Shown here: positions 14,985 through 22,905 of the stretch, in pieces
Numbering within the stretch: position 1 is the first letter of the stretch
Layout of the letters: the number at the start of each line of letters is the position of its first letter
Assembly: GCA_003158255.1 (NCBI GenBank)
Contig: PMIH01000030.1
Location: 1 to 34,725 of the forward strand
DNA: 34,725 nt
Source of the DNA: Rhodocyclaceae bacterium
GTDB lineage: Bacteria; Pseudomonadota; Gammaproteobacteria; Burkholderiales; Rhodocyclaceae
Direction of reading: 5' to 3'
Notes under the pieces: generated by a model
Databases searched by the model: none
Told to the model about the DNA's origin: nothing
The model's input: only the letters and a program-made list of their open reading frames with translations
Made by a program: the position numbers and the translations under genes

Positions 14985-15611
14985 ATGAACATCGCCAAGT
15001 TGCAGATACCCGAAAGTCGCCCGCCCATGCCGACGGACCTCGCCGGAATGGAAGCCTGGTTCGACAAACGTCTTGAAGAGAAGCTGGCCGAGCGACAGAC
15101 AGCGAAGGGCCGCTCGCTCGCGATCATCGCCACCAAGGGCACGATGGACATGGCCTACCCGCCGTTCATCCTGGCGACGACGGCCGCCGCGCTGGGCTGG
15201 AAGGCCTCGATCTTCTTCACATTCTACGGGCTCGAACTCCTCAAGAAGAATCTCGACATCAAGGTCTCGCCGCTGGGCAACCCGGCGATGCCGATGAAGA
15301 TGCCATTCGGGCCGGAGTGGCTGAGGCATTTCAACGTACCGATCCCAAATGCGATCGCCGGCAACCTGCCCGGCTTCGAGAGCTTCGCCACGGCAATGAT
15401 GGAACGCACCGTGAACGCCAAGGGCGTGCCAAGCATCAAGGAGTTGCGCGACATCTGCATCGAAACCGACGTGCGCCTGCTGGCCTGCCAGATGACGGTC
15501 GACCTGTTCAGCTATCGCCAGGACGAATTCATCCCGGAGATTGCCGAATGGATCGGCGCGACGAGCTATCTCGCCGAAGCTCAGGACGCGGACGTGTGCT
15601 TGTTCGTGTGA
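14985..15611 (+). CDS. DsrE/DsrF/DrsH-like family protein
   Basis: The protein has 208 residues. The segment SLAIIATKGTMDMAYPPFILATTAAALGWKASIFFTFYGL, read as adjacent blocks, is the Rossmann-like DsrE fold of the DrsH/COG2210 type. GLELLKKN and a late ETDVRLLACQMTVDLF block with a conserved Cys (about 172) are also typical and would carry persulfide. The N-terminal about 40 residues, rich in Glu and Lys, may form a helix. AGGAG overlaps the stop region of the TusA-like gene. TusA and DsrE proteins exchange sulfur in sulfur-oxidising bacteria, so the two products probably work as partners. Expression is likely under the TetR regulator at 14040. Confidence 0.88.
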   Translation: MNIAKLQIPESRPPMPTDLAGMEAWFDKRLEEKLAERQTAKGRSLAIIATKGTMDMAYPPFILATTAAALGWKASIFFTFYGLELLKKNLDIKVSPLGNPAMPMKMPFGPEWLRHFNVPIPNAIAGNLPGFESFATAMMERTVNAKGVPSIKELRDICIETDVRLLACQMTVDLFSYRQDEFIPEIAEWIGATSYLAEAQDADVCLFV

Positions 15612-15618
15612 TGGAGAA

Positions 15619-15655
15619 AGTCAGCCGTTTGCGCGGCGTACCGCGACGGCTGACT
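15619..15655. terminator. Strong hairpin between convergent genes, containing repeat copy 5
   Basis: AGTCAGCCGT (15619-15628) and ACGGCTGACT (15646-15655) are perfectly complementary. An inner CGCGG-CGTA-CCGCG stem closes a loop of four bases, leaving one 3-base bulge. It lies between the stop codons of the DsrE-like gene (15611) and the minus-strand VOC gene (15663), where a bidirectional transcription stop is expected. No long T run follows on either strand, so it may instead stabilise mRNA ends. Confidence 0.55.
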
Positions 15656-15659
15656 CTTC
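15635..15659 (+). repeat. Dispersed repeat, short form (copy 5)
   Basis: GGCGTACCGCGACGGCTGAC followed by TCTTC. This is the only copy with a matching left arm upstream, which turns it into the hairpin at 15619-15655. Confidence 0.75.
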
Positions 15660-15662
15660 GCG

Positions 15663-16034
15663 CTACTTCGCAGAATGCAGGGCGATGACGTTACCTTCGC
15701 TATCCTTGAAGAAGCCCATGTAGCCGATCTCCGGCGTGATCAGCGTCTTCGGCATCACCACCTGCCCGCCGGCGCCGACGACGCGGCCGAGCGGCGCGGC
15801 GAGGTCGTCACCGCCATTGAGATAGATGACGACACCGCCGGATGCGGCCGGCTTGTACTCGGGATGCTGGCAGAGCGCGCCGCCGGTGCCGTTCTCCGGA
15901 TAGGGGAACATGGCGAGCTTCATGCCGCCCATGTCTTGCAGGGTGAACTTGATGCCGAGCACGGATTCATAGAAACGAACTGCGCGGTTCATGTCGGTGA
16001 CGGGGATTTCGAACCAGTTGATGAGGCTAGCCAT
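15663..16034 (-). CDS. VOC superfamily (glyoxalase/bleomycin-resistance-like) protein
   Basis: The protein has 123 residues, one VOC module pair. Motifs include INWFEIPVTDMNRAVRFYESVLG at the start and GYMGFFKDSEGNVIALHS at the end, the pattern of the YraH/PhnB-like 'predicted enzyme related to lactoylglutathione lyase' group. Its substrate is unknown. AAAGGAAA precedes the ATG at 16034; an upstream in-frame start is possible but lacks a ribosome site. It is divergent from a WYL regulator, with two identical dyads between them, so the regulator probably controls it. Confidence 0.9.
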   Translation of the reverse strand: MASLINWFEIPVTDMNRAVRFYESVLGIKFTLQDMGGMKLAMFPYPENGTGGALCQHPEYKPAASGGVVIYLNGGDDLAAPLGRVVGAGGQVVMPKTLITPEIGYMGFFKDSEGNVIALHSAK

Positions 16035-16091
16035 GATGTTTCCTTTCGTTGATGTTGCTGGCATTGGCGGGGTCATTCTGCGCCAGCGCTC

Positions 16092-16109
16092 CTGACACCG
16101 TTCTGTCAG
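16092..16109. promoter_or_regulatory. WYL-regulator operator candidate, site 1
   Basis: CTGACA, six bases, TGTCAG: a perfect dyad in the gap between the divergent VOC and WYL genes. An identical dyad lies 53 bases away, centre to centre, which is close to five helical turns. Confidence 0.7.
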
Positions 16110-16144
16110 TAGTCTTCTCGGCATGCGCTTTAGCGGGTGCTATG

Positions 16145-16162
16145 CTGACAGCGTCCTGTCAG
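16145..16162. promoter_or_regulatory. WYL-regulator operator candidate, site 2
   Basis: The second CTGACA-N6-TGTCAG dyad. Its right arm runs into the AGGAG ribosome-binding site of the WYL regulator gene (ATG at 16171), as expected for autoregulation. Confidence 0.7.
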
Positions 16163-16170
16163 GAGCCGCC

Positions 16171-16851
16171 ATGCGTCGTGCCGACCGCCTGTTCCAGATC
16201 GTCCTCCTGCTCGGCCGCGGCCGGGCCGTGACTGCGCGCGCGCTGGCCGAAAAGCTGGAGGTTTCCGAGCGCACGATCTACCGCGACATGGGCGACCTGA
16301 TGGCGGGCGGTTTGCAGGTGGATGGCGAAGCCGGCGTCGGCTATCTGTTGCGCGCCGGGGCGCGCCTGCCACCGCTGATGTTCGATGCCGAGGAGTTGGC
16401 CGCGCTGGCGCTGGGCAGCCGCATGGTGCGCGGCTGGACCGACAAGGAACTTGGCCAGGCGGCCGAACGCGCACTGCTGAAGATCGAATCGGTATTGCCC
16501 GAGGCGTTGCGCGAGCGCCTCAACCGCGAGGCCATGCTGGTGCCGGATTTCAATGTGGCGACGCCGCGCGTGGCGCCGTTGGGCAAACTGCGGCGCGGCA
16601 TCGACGAACACCGCAAGGTGCGCTTCGACTACACAGACGCCGACGGCAGCGCCACGCAGCGCACGGTGCGGCCGCTGGGCCTGATCTTCTGGGGTGGCGC
16701 CTGGACACTGGGCGGCTGGTGCGAACTGCGCAACGACTTCCGCACGTTCCGCATCGATCGCATGACGGCCGTCAGCGTGCTCGACGAGACCTTCGACGTC
16801 AGCGAGGGCAAGAACCTCGCCGACTACCTGCGGCTGGCGCAGGGCGGCTAA
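16171..16851 (+). CDS. HTH-WYL transcriptional regulator (YafY-like)
   Basis: The protein has 226 residues. The N-terminal HTH_11 domain (about 1-55) reads MRRADRLFQIVLLLGRGR and ALAEKLEVSERTIYRDMGDL. A linker follows with LMFDAEELAALALGSRMV. The WYL domain (about 135-220) includes KVRFDYTDADG, VRPLGLIFWGGAWTLGGWCELR and FRTFRIDRM, the ligand-sensing core of this family. The ATG at 16171 is preceded by AGGAG at 16161-16165. YafY-like regulators are often divergent from a VOC or DinB-type gene; here the neighbour is the VOC gene at 15663. The twin dyads in between are its likely targets. Confidence 0.93.
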   Translation: MRRADRLFQIVLLLGRGRAVTARALAEKLEVSERTIYRDMGDLMAGGLQVDGEAGVGYLLRAGARLPPLMFDAEELAALALGSRMVRGWTDKELGQAAERALLKIESVLPEALRERLNREAMLVPDFNVATPRVAPLGKLRRGIDEHRKVRFDYTDADGSATQRTVRPLGLIFWGGAWTLGGWCELRNDFRTFRIDRMTAVSVLDETFDVSEGKNLADYLRLAQGG

Positions 16852-16908
16852 CAGGCCACCGGGAGGCAGTGCTAACCTACGTCCCATCGACATCCAGGGA
16901 GACACGCT

Positions 16909-18021
16909 GTGTCGTTTCAATTGAACGCCCGCGCCGTGCGTGGCTTCGCCAAGGCGATGAAATTCGGTGCATGGCTGGCCAACATTCCCAACAAGGTGAC
17001 GCCGCCGCCGTTCCGGTTGATGCAGATCAGTTCCGGCTTCTGGTTGTCGCGCGCGCTATACGTGGCAACGCAACTGGATGTCGCCATGGTACTTGGCGGC
17101 GCGGAATTCCATGCCGACGCCATCGCCGAGCGCGTCGGTGCAAACGCGGACGCCACCGCGCGCCTGCTGCGCATGCTGGCTGCAAGCGGCATCTTCGAAG
17201 AAAGCGCGCCGCGCACTTTCCGCAACAACAAGCTGTCCGCCTGCCTGCGCGCCGACCATCCGCAAAGCGTGCGCGCGATGATCCTCATGCACAACTCGGC
17301 AACCATGAGCCGCCCGTGGTTCGAGCAACTGGAACGCGGCGTGCGCGAAGGCGCTCCGCCATTCCTGCTCGCGCACGGCGAAGAGCTATTCGACTACATG
17401 GATCACCATGCCAAATTCGATGCGCTGTTTTCGCAGGCGATGGACAGCGTCGAAGCGCTGGCCGGCGACAGCTTCGCCACCGATTTCGACTGGAGCTGCT
17501 TCGCGCGGATCATCGACGTGGGCGGCTCGCGCGGCACGAAGGCGCTGGCGATCCTGAAGCGTCACCCACACTTAGCCGCGCTGGTGGTCGACCGTCCGCA
17601 AGTGGTCGCGGAAGCGCAGCAGCACTGGGCAATGCATCCGACTCCGGAACTGCAGCGCCTGAGCTTCGTGGCCGGCGACGCGCGCGAATCGCTGCCGACC
17701 GCCCGCGACGCGCGGGACGTCTATCTGCTCTCCGCCGTGCTGCACGGTTTCGACGACGATAGCTGCGTCGCGATTCTGCGCAGCCTCGCCCGCGCCATCG
17801 GCACCCGCGGCGCGAAAGTCGCGCTGATGGAACTGGTGCTGCCCGAGCAAGGCGCCGACGCCGCCGGCACCTCGTTCGACATGCAGATGTTCATGGGCAC
17901 GCGCGGCCGCGAGCGCACGTTGTCGCAATGGCAAGCGTTGTTCGCAGAAAGTGGCCTGACGCTGGAAGAAGTGGTCGGTCTGCGCACCTTCGGCAACATC
18001 CTCGTCCTGCGCGCAGGCTAG
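16909..18021 (+). CDS. SAM-dependent O-methyltransferase, Methyltransf_2 type
   Basis: The protein has 370 residues. An N-terminal dimerisation/winged-helix part (about 40-115) contains GFWLSRALYVATQLDVA and ATARLLRMLAASGIFEE, as in plant-type and hydroxyneurosporene O-methyltransferases. The Rossmann domain has SAM motif I IIDVGGSRGTKAL at about 201-212, FVAGDARESLP, and YLLSAVLHGFDDDSCVAIL, where the His is near the usual catalytic place. ALMELVLPEQ and RTLSQWQALFAESGL complete the pattern. The acceptor is unknown. The start is a GTG with CAGGGAGA upstream. It follows the WYL gene by 57 bases on the same strand but is not obviously in its operon. Confidence 0.88.
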   Translation: MSFQLNARAVRGFAKAMKFGAWLANIPNKVTPPPFRLMQISSGFWLSRALYVATQLDVAMVLGGAEFHADAIAERVGANADATARLLRMLAASGIFEESAPRTFRNNKLSACLRADHPQSVRAMILMHNSATMSRPWFEQLERGVREGAPPFLLAHGEELFDYMDHHAKFDALFSQAMDSVEALAGDSFATDFDWSCFARIIDVGGSRGTKALAILKRHPHLAALVVDRPQVVAEAQQHWAMHPTPELQRLSFVAGDARESLPTARDARDVYLLSAVLHGFDDDSCVAILRSLARAIGTRGAKVALMELVLPEQGADAAGTSFDMQMFMGTRGRERTLSQWQALFAESGLTLEEVVGLRTFGNILVLRAG

Positions 18022-18037
18022 CCTCTCCCCGTAGCGC

Positions 18038-18095
18038 GGCGTACCACCACGACTGACAACGCGCTTGCGTTAGCAAACCACGTGACTTTGCGAAG
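18038..18095 (+). repeat. Dispersed repeat, short form with an internal insertion (copy 6)
   Basis: GGCGTACCACCACGACTGAC (18038-18057) matches the short form, but the following TTTGCGAAG tail is displaced by 29 bases (18058-18086) that end in a second TGAC. The insertion contains the hairpin AACGC-GCTT-GCGTT (18058-18071). Confidence 0.65.
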
Positions 18096-18201
18096 CCATT
18101 ATCGTTGGACGCCGAAGGCGGCACTTTTATCCGCTGGCATGGGCCGGCGACGGCACTTGGTAACATGGCGACCCCGAACACTTTGCTGAAAGTCGCTATC
18201 G

Positions 18202-19110
18202 ATGACCGCCTTTGACCGCCGCCGCTGGTTGCCTGTGGTCGCATTGACCGTGCTGTCCACGATGTGGGGCTACACGTGGGTGCTGGCCAAACAAGCACTC
18301 GCCTACGCGCCACCGTTCGCCTTCGCCGCCGAACGTTGTGTCGGTGGCGCCCTGGCGCTGTTCCTGGTCATGAAGCTGATGGGCCGCCCCTTGCGGCTCG
18401 TCGCGCCGACGCAGACGCTCATCGTGGGTCTGGTCCAGGTGGCGGGCTTCCTGGCATTCCAGACCTGGGCGCTGGTCGAGGGTGGACCCGGCAAGACGGC
18501 GGTGCTGATTTTCACGATGCCAATCTGGACGCTGCTGTTGGCCTGGCCGATACTCGGCGAGCGCATCCGCGGGCCGCAATGGCTGGCGGCGATCTGCACG
18601 CTGGCGGGATTGGCGCTCATCATCGAGCCCTGGGACATGCATGCCAGCGCGTTCAGCAACTTCCTCGGCGTGATGGCGGCATTATCCTGGGCGACCGGCA
18701 CCATCCTGATCAAGCGGCTGCGCGCTCGCCACGCGGTGGACCTTCTTTCCTTGACGGCGTGGCAAATGGTGCTGGGTGCCGTGCCGCTAGTGCTGCTGGC
18801 GACGCTGGTTCCCGAACGGCCAACGGAGTGGACGCTCTCGTTCGTGGAAATCCTCACCTTCATGTCGATAGTCAGCACTGCATTCGGCTGGTGGCTGTGG
18901 ATCTGGATTCTCGACCGCCTGCCGGCCTGGGAGGCGAGTCTGTCCGTGCTCGGCACGCCGGTGGTGGCGATCGTCTCCTCGCGCCTGGTGCTGGGGGAAC
19001 CCTTCAAGGCGACGGAAGTCTCCGGTATTGTGTTGATCGGCGCCGGCCTGATGCTGCTGTCGTTGCTGGGCTGGATTGCCAGCCGGCGACTGCTTTCGCG
19101 CGCAGACTGA
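18202..19110 (+). CDS. EamA/DMT-family transporter
   Basis: The protein has 302 residues with ten predicted membrane helices in two repeated EamA halves, starting LPVVALTVLSTMWGYTWVLAK. The first half holds FTMPIWTLLLAWPILGERI and the second LGTPVVAIVSSRLVLGEPF, the conserved (P/A)...(L)GE endings of helices in the drug/metabolite transporter family. These are inner-membrane exporters of amino acids or metabolites; the substrate is unknown. An aldo/keto reductase begins 56 bases downstream on the same strand and may be cotranscribed. The upstream 180 bases hold a repeat copy and no recognised promoter. Confidence 0.93.
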   Translation: MTAFDRRRWLPVVALTVLSTMWGYTWVLAKQALAYAPPFAFAAERCVGGALALFLVMKLMGRPLRLVAPTQTLIVGLVQVAGFLAFQTWALVEGGPGKTAVLIFTMPIWTLLLAWPILGERIRGPQWLAAICTLAGLALIIEPWDMHASAFSNFLGVMAALSWATGTILIKRLRARHAVDLLSLTAWQMVLGAVPLVLLATLVPERPTEWTLSFVEILTFMSIVSTAFGWWLWIWILDRLPAWEASLSVLGTPVVAIVSSRLVLGEPFKATEVSGIVLIGAGLMLLSLLGWIASRRLLSRAD

Positions 19111-19166
19111 TATCGATTGCCGAACCTCGTCGATCGGAATGTCTTAACTGCTGAAGGAGATATGCG

Positions 19167-20201
19167 ATGAAATACCGCTTGCTCGGCAACACGGGTCTTT
19201 ATGTATCGGAGATGTGCCTCGGCACCATGACTTTCGGCAGCGACGGTTTCTGGAAAGTCATGGGCGGGCTGGGACAGCAAACCGTCAATGACATCGTCAA
19301 GCGCTCCGTCGACGCCGGCATCAACTTCATCGATACGGCCAACGTCTATTCCCTCGGCCAGTCGGAACAACTGGTCGGACAGGCAATCAAGGATCTCGGC
19401 CTGCGGCGCGACGAACTGGTCGTCGCCACCAAGGCCACGGGCGTTATGAACGAATCGCCCAATAGCTGCGGGCAATCGCGCTACCACCTGATGAACGAGC
19501 TCGACGCCAGCCTGAAGCGCCTGCAACTCGACCACATCGACCTCTACCAGCTTCACGGCTTCGACCCGCTGACGCCGCTGGAAGAATCGCTCGCCACGCT
19601 GAACGACATGGTGCGCTCGGGCAAGGTCCGCCACATCGGACTGTGCAACATGGCGGCATGGCAAATCATGAAGGCGCTGGCGATTTCCGATGCCCGCCAC
19701 TGGGCGCGCTTCGTCAGCGTGCAGGCTTACTACACCATCGCCGGGCGCGACCTGGAACGTGAGCTCGTTCCGCTCATCCAGGACCAGAAACTGGGCCTGA
19801 TGGTCTGGAGTCCGTTGGCGGGCGGCCTGCTCAGCGGCAAATTCTCGGCCGACGGCAAAGGGCCGGACGGCGCCCGACGCGCGAGTTTCGATTTCCCGGT
19901 GGTAGACAAGCCGCGCGCGTTCGCCTGCATCGACGCGATGCGCCCAATGGCGGCACGGCACGGCGTTTCAGTGGCGCAGATCGCCTTGGCCTGGCTGCTG
20001 GCGCAACCGGCGGTATCGACGATCATCATCGGCGCGAAGAACATCGAGCAACTGAACGACAACATCGCAGCGACGAAGCTTGTCCTCGATGCCGATGAAC
20101 TCGCCGTACTCGATGAGGTGAGCCGACTGCCCTCGGAGTACCCGGCCTGGATGCTGGCGCTACAGGGCACTTCCCGGGCGAAGCCGCCCATGCACGAGTA
20201 G
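19167..20201 (+). CDS. Aldo/keto reductase
   Basis: The protein has 344 residues. It is a TIM-barrel NADPH-dependent oxidoreductase with the catalytic tetrad visible: Asp56 and Tyr61 in NFIDTANVYSLGQSE, Lys89 in LVVATKATG and His130 in DLYQLHGFDPLTP. The start MKYRLLGNTGLYVSEMCLGTMTFG and the ALAWLLAQPAVSTIIIGAKNIEQLNDN end match the AKR12/YajO-like group that reduces aldehydes. AAGGAGATAT precedes the ATG. The preceding gene is an EamA exporter. The substrate is not readable. Confidence 0.95.
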   Translation: MKYRLLGNTGLYVSEMCLGTMTFGSDGFWKVMGGLGQQTVNDIVKRSVDAGINFIDTANVYSLGQSEQLVGQAIKDLGLRRDELVVATKATGVMNESPNSCGQSRYHLMNELDASLKRLQLDHIDLYQLHGFDPLTPLEESLATLNDMVRSGKVRHIGLCNMAAWQIMKALAISDARHWARFVSVQAYYTIAGRDLERELVPLIQDQKLGLMVWSPLAGGLLSGKFSADGKGPDGARRASFDFPVVDKPRAFACIDAMRPMAARHGVSVAQIALAWLLAQPAVSTIIIGAKNIEQLNDNIAATKLVLDADELAVLDEVSRLPSEYPAWMLALQGTSRAKPPMHE

Positions 20202-20268
20202 CGCACTCGGGCGTCAGCGAGTTCTGCGGGCGTGATGGGCAGGCGGCTGGCGCTGATGGCTACGCCGC

Positions 20269-21417
20269 CTACTGGACGCGTACCGACCGCAGCAGTTCGA
20301 GCTTCGCCGTGTAGATTTCGCGCGACCGTCGAGTGGTGCTGGTGTCGCGCGCCATGGTGAGGTAGCGGCGCGCCTCTTTGACGTTGCCCAGGTTGGCCGA
20401 CGCTACGGCCAGCGCAAAGAGCACTTCGTGGTTGTACGGTTCCCGCTTCAGCTCGCGTTGCAGCAGGTCGCGCGCCGCCGCGTAGTCGCCGCCGCGCATG
20501 GCGTCGAGCGCCTGCGTCAGGTAGTGATACGGCGGTACCGGCTCGATGCGGACTCGCCGCGCGGCAAGCTGGTCGGCAGCAGCCGTGCGGCCTTCGCCAC
20601 GATAGACGAGTTCCAGGTTGGACATGATCTGCGGATTTTCCGGCTCCAGGGTTGCCGCCACCGCCAGGACGCGCTCGGCTTCCGCGAACCGATGGTCGCG
20701 CAAGTACACCACGCCGAGGGTGTTGTAGGCGGGCAGGAAACTACGATCGGCCTCGATGGCCGCGCGGGCCGACCAGTAGGCGTCGTCGAGGCGACGCGCC
20801 ACCAGATGCTCGGCCGCCCGGTTGTTGAGGAACATGGCGATGACGGTGTTCTCGTCGATCTCGCTGCGAACCAGACGGTACAGTTCTTCCGGCGGCAGGA
20901 AGTCCACCGTCAGGCGAAAGTCGCCTTCGCCCGAACGACGGTTGACCGCCCGGTTGGCGATAGAGAGATTCACGTGCTGATTGGCCAACAGCAGATCGCC
21001 GTCGCGGCTCCAGACGTCGGCCATCAGCACGTGGTAATAGCGCACGCCGAGATCGAGTTCCTGCGCCAGCGCCCCGGTCATGATCACCAGCGACAGGCAG
21101 TTGCCGGCGCGGTCATCAAATGCCTCGGCGGCGGTACGAGTCTTGGTGGCATCGTAGGCAAGCTTCAGTTCGGTCTCGCCACGCAATGCGCGGACAAGTT
21201 CCAGCGCCTTGTCGTGCCAGCCGAGCCGGTGCGCGATGTGATCTCTTAGGTAGCGCTTCATGTCCGCGCTGACGGCAAACACGTCGGCGGCGGCGGGCAC
21301 CGGCCGCGGCGCAAAGTAACGATCCTCGAACAGCGTCTGCGGTTCCGGCAGCGCGTGCCGCTGCGTGGCGCAGCCGGCGAAGAACAAGCAAAGCAAAACG
21401 ATCCACCAGCGATCCAT
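20269..21417 (-). CDS. Lipoprotein with transglutaminase-like and TPR regions
   Basis: The protein has 382 residues. The signal MDRWWIVLLCLFFAGC ends in a lipobox with Cys16, so it is a predicted lipoprotein. Residues about 80-160 form a transglutaminase-like segment with DDRAGNCLSLVIMTGALAQ (Cys) and NQHVNLSI (His), the Cys/His pair of this fold. The rest is TPR-like: NTLGVVYLRDHRFAEAERVLAVAATLEPENPQIMSNL and a second set near the C-terminus. I chose the ATG at 21417 because GAGG lies about 10 bases upstream; an ATG at 21432 lacks a site. Similar proteins are conserved hypotheticals; an envelope protein-assembly role is inferred from the TPRs only. Confidence 0.82.
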   Translation of the reverse strand: MDRWWIVLLCLFFAGCATQRHALPEPQTLFEDRYFAPRPVPAAADVFAVSADMKRYLRDHIAHRLGWHDKALELVRALRGETELKLAYDATKTRTAAEAFDDRAGNCLSLVIMTGALAQELDLGVRYYHVLMADVWSRDGDLLLANQHVNLSIANRAVNRRSGEGDFRLTVDFLPPEELYRLVRSEIDENTVIAMFLNNRAAEHLVARRLDDAYWSARAAIEADRSFLPAYNTLGVVYLRDHRFAEAERVLAVAATLEPENPQIMSNLELVYRGEGRTAAADQLAARRVRIEPVPPYHYLTQALDAMRGGDYAAARDLLQRELKREPYNHEVLFALAVASANLGNVKEARRYLTMARDTSTTRRSREIYTAKLELLRSVRVQ

Positions 21418-21497
21418 GGCCGTTCGCCTCATCGAACCCGATGGACAATCCTAGGCCGTTCCGTGGCCTGTTTCAACGGGCAGACGCTTCGCCGGGC

Positions 21498-21521
21498 GGC
21501 GTACCGCGACGACTGACTTTC
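21498..21521 (+). repeat. Dispersed repeat, short form (copy 7)
   Basis: GGCGTACCGCGACGACTGAC followed by TTTC. It lies between two minus-strand genes, upstream of the TPR lipoprotein and 66 bases beyond the end of the DUF482 gene. Confidence 0.85.
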
Positions 21522-21586
21522 AGCGCTGTGCCAAAGCCGGAACTATGATTGCCGGCGCCGACGAATCTCATCGTGCCGCCGCACCG

Positions 21587-22726
21587 TTACGTCGATGCGC
21601 GATAGGGCAGATGCCCGCCCATCTCCGCTTGGTAGTCGAGGATGGCGCCATCCTCGCGCTTAATGAAACGCGCCACCGCTTCGCGCATCGCCGGATCGGC
21701 GATCCAGAACGCCGACCAGGTCGGCATCGGTTCGAAGCCGCGCGCGACTTTGTGCTCACCTTGGGCGCCGGGCTCGAAGCGTTGCAGGCCATGCTTGATG
21801 GCGTATTCGATGCCGGCGTAGTAGCAGAGATCGAAGTGCAGGCCGGGGCAGTCGATGTCGGTGCCCCAATGCCGGCCGTACAGGGCCGAAGCGTCGCGGT
21901 AGCAGATCGCCGAGGCGACCGGCCGCTCGCCCTCGAAGGCGACGAATACGACCATTTGCTGCGCCAGCGCGGCGCCGACGCGGCGGAAGAAATCGAGCGA
22001 GAAAGAAGCCGGGCTGCCGAAGCGCTCGAAGGTGTCGCGGTAGTGACGATGGATCGCCTGCCACAGGGGCGGATCGATTTCGTCGCCGTGGCGTGCCTCG
22101 ACGCGCAGGCCGGCATCGCTCACGGCACGCCGTTCGCGTTTCAGCTTCTTGCGCTTCTCGGCGGTGAAGCCGGCGAGGAAATCGGCGAAGTCGACATAGC
22201 CGCGATTGCGCCAATGGAACTGAACGCCGCGCCGCAGCAGCAGGCCGGCAGATTCAAGATACGAGCGATCGGGCTCGCGCACGAACAGGCATTGCCACGA
22301 CGATGCGCCGCATTCGGCCGTCAGTTCTATTGCGGCTGCGATCAAAGCCGCGGAAATTTCAGGACTGCCGTCGCCGGCCACCAGCAGCCGTGGCCCCGGC
22401 GACGGTGTGAACGGAACGCCGCTGACGAGCTTCGGATAGTAGTCGAGACCAGCCTGGCGCCAGGCACCTTCCCACGACCAGTCGGCCGCGAAGTCGCCGT
22501 ACCAATGGTGCCGCTCGTAGAGGGGCAGCAAACCAACGGTGAGACCATTGCCATCGCGCAACGCCAGATGCATCGCGCGCCAGCCCAAGGCACCATGCAC
22601 TGTGCCGGTTTGCTCCGCCGCGCCGAGAAAGGCGCGACTGACGAAGGGATCGCCGTCGGTAGCAAGCCGCTGCCATTCGCTCTCGGCGAGGTCGAGGGCG
22701 CCGGTGAGAAGCACGGGCCTATACAC
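21587..22726 (-). CDS. GNAT-fold protein, peptidogalycan/DUF482 type
   Basis: The protein has about 379 residues. It shows the FemAB-like GNAT blocks of the DUF482 (COG3146) family: QFHWRNRGYVDFADFLAGF with TAEKRKKLKRERR, HRHYRDTFERFGSPA, and GLHFDLCYYAGIEYAIKHGL with FEPGAQGEHKVARGFEP and TWSAFWI. Family members are predicted acyl- or aminoacyl-transferases, but the reaction is unknown. The start is uncertain. I prefer the GTG at 22726, with AAAGG 8 bases upstream; a GTG at 22747 also opens the frame. There is no signal peptide. The gene is followed (21498) and preceded (22830) by dispersed repeat copies. Confidence 0.85.
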   Translation of the reverse strand: MYRPVLLTGALDLAESEWQRLATDGDPFVSRAFLGAAEQTGTVHGALGWRAMHLALRDGNGLTVGLLPLYERHHWYGDFAADWSWEGAWRQAGLDYYPKLVSGVPFTPSPGPRLLVAGDGSPEISAALIAAAIELTAECGASSWQCLFVREPDRSYLESAGLLLRRGVQFHWRNRGYVDFADFLAGFTAEKRKKLKRERRAVSDAGLRVEARHGDEIDPPLWQAIHRHYRDTFERFGSPASFSLDFFRRVGAALAQQMVVFVAFEGERPVASAICYRDASALYGRHWGTDIDCPGLHFDLCYYAGIEYAIKHGLQRFEPGAQGEHKVARGFEPMPTWSAFWIADPAMREAVARFIKREDGAILDYQAEMGGHLPYRAST

Positions 22727-22829
22727 GCGAAGGACCTTTCGGAACACGCCAAGTCATTTGAGCATTGTGGACTCGGATGGGTTACATGGCGGATTGGCGG
22801 AATGCCGTTTACGCAACTCGCCGCTATTT

Positions 22830-22855
22830 GGCGTACCGCCACGACTGACTTTCGC
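22830..22855 (+). repeat. Dispersed repeat, short form (copy 8)
   Basis: GGCGTACCGCCACGACTGAC followed by TTTCGC. It is placed between the divergent DUF482 gene and the small membrane protein gene. Confidence 0.85.
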
Positions 22856-22905
22856 ACGGGAGGCGAGAAAGCGGATAATCACCGCCTTGTTGAATGGAGA
22901 GTCGT

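Noticed and set aside
18303-19961. Long minus-strand open frame across the EamA and aldo/keto reductase genes
   Set aside because: Both plus-strand genes have complete family motifs and ribosome sites; the antisense frame has none.
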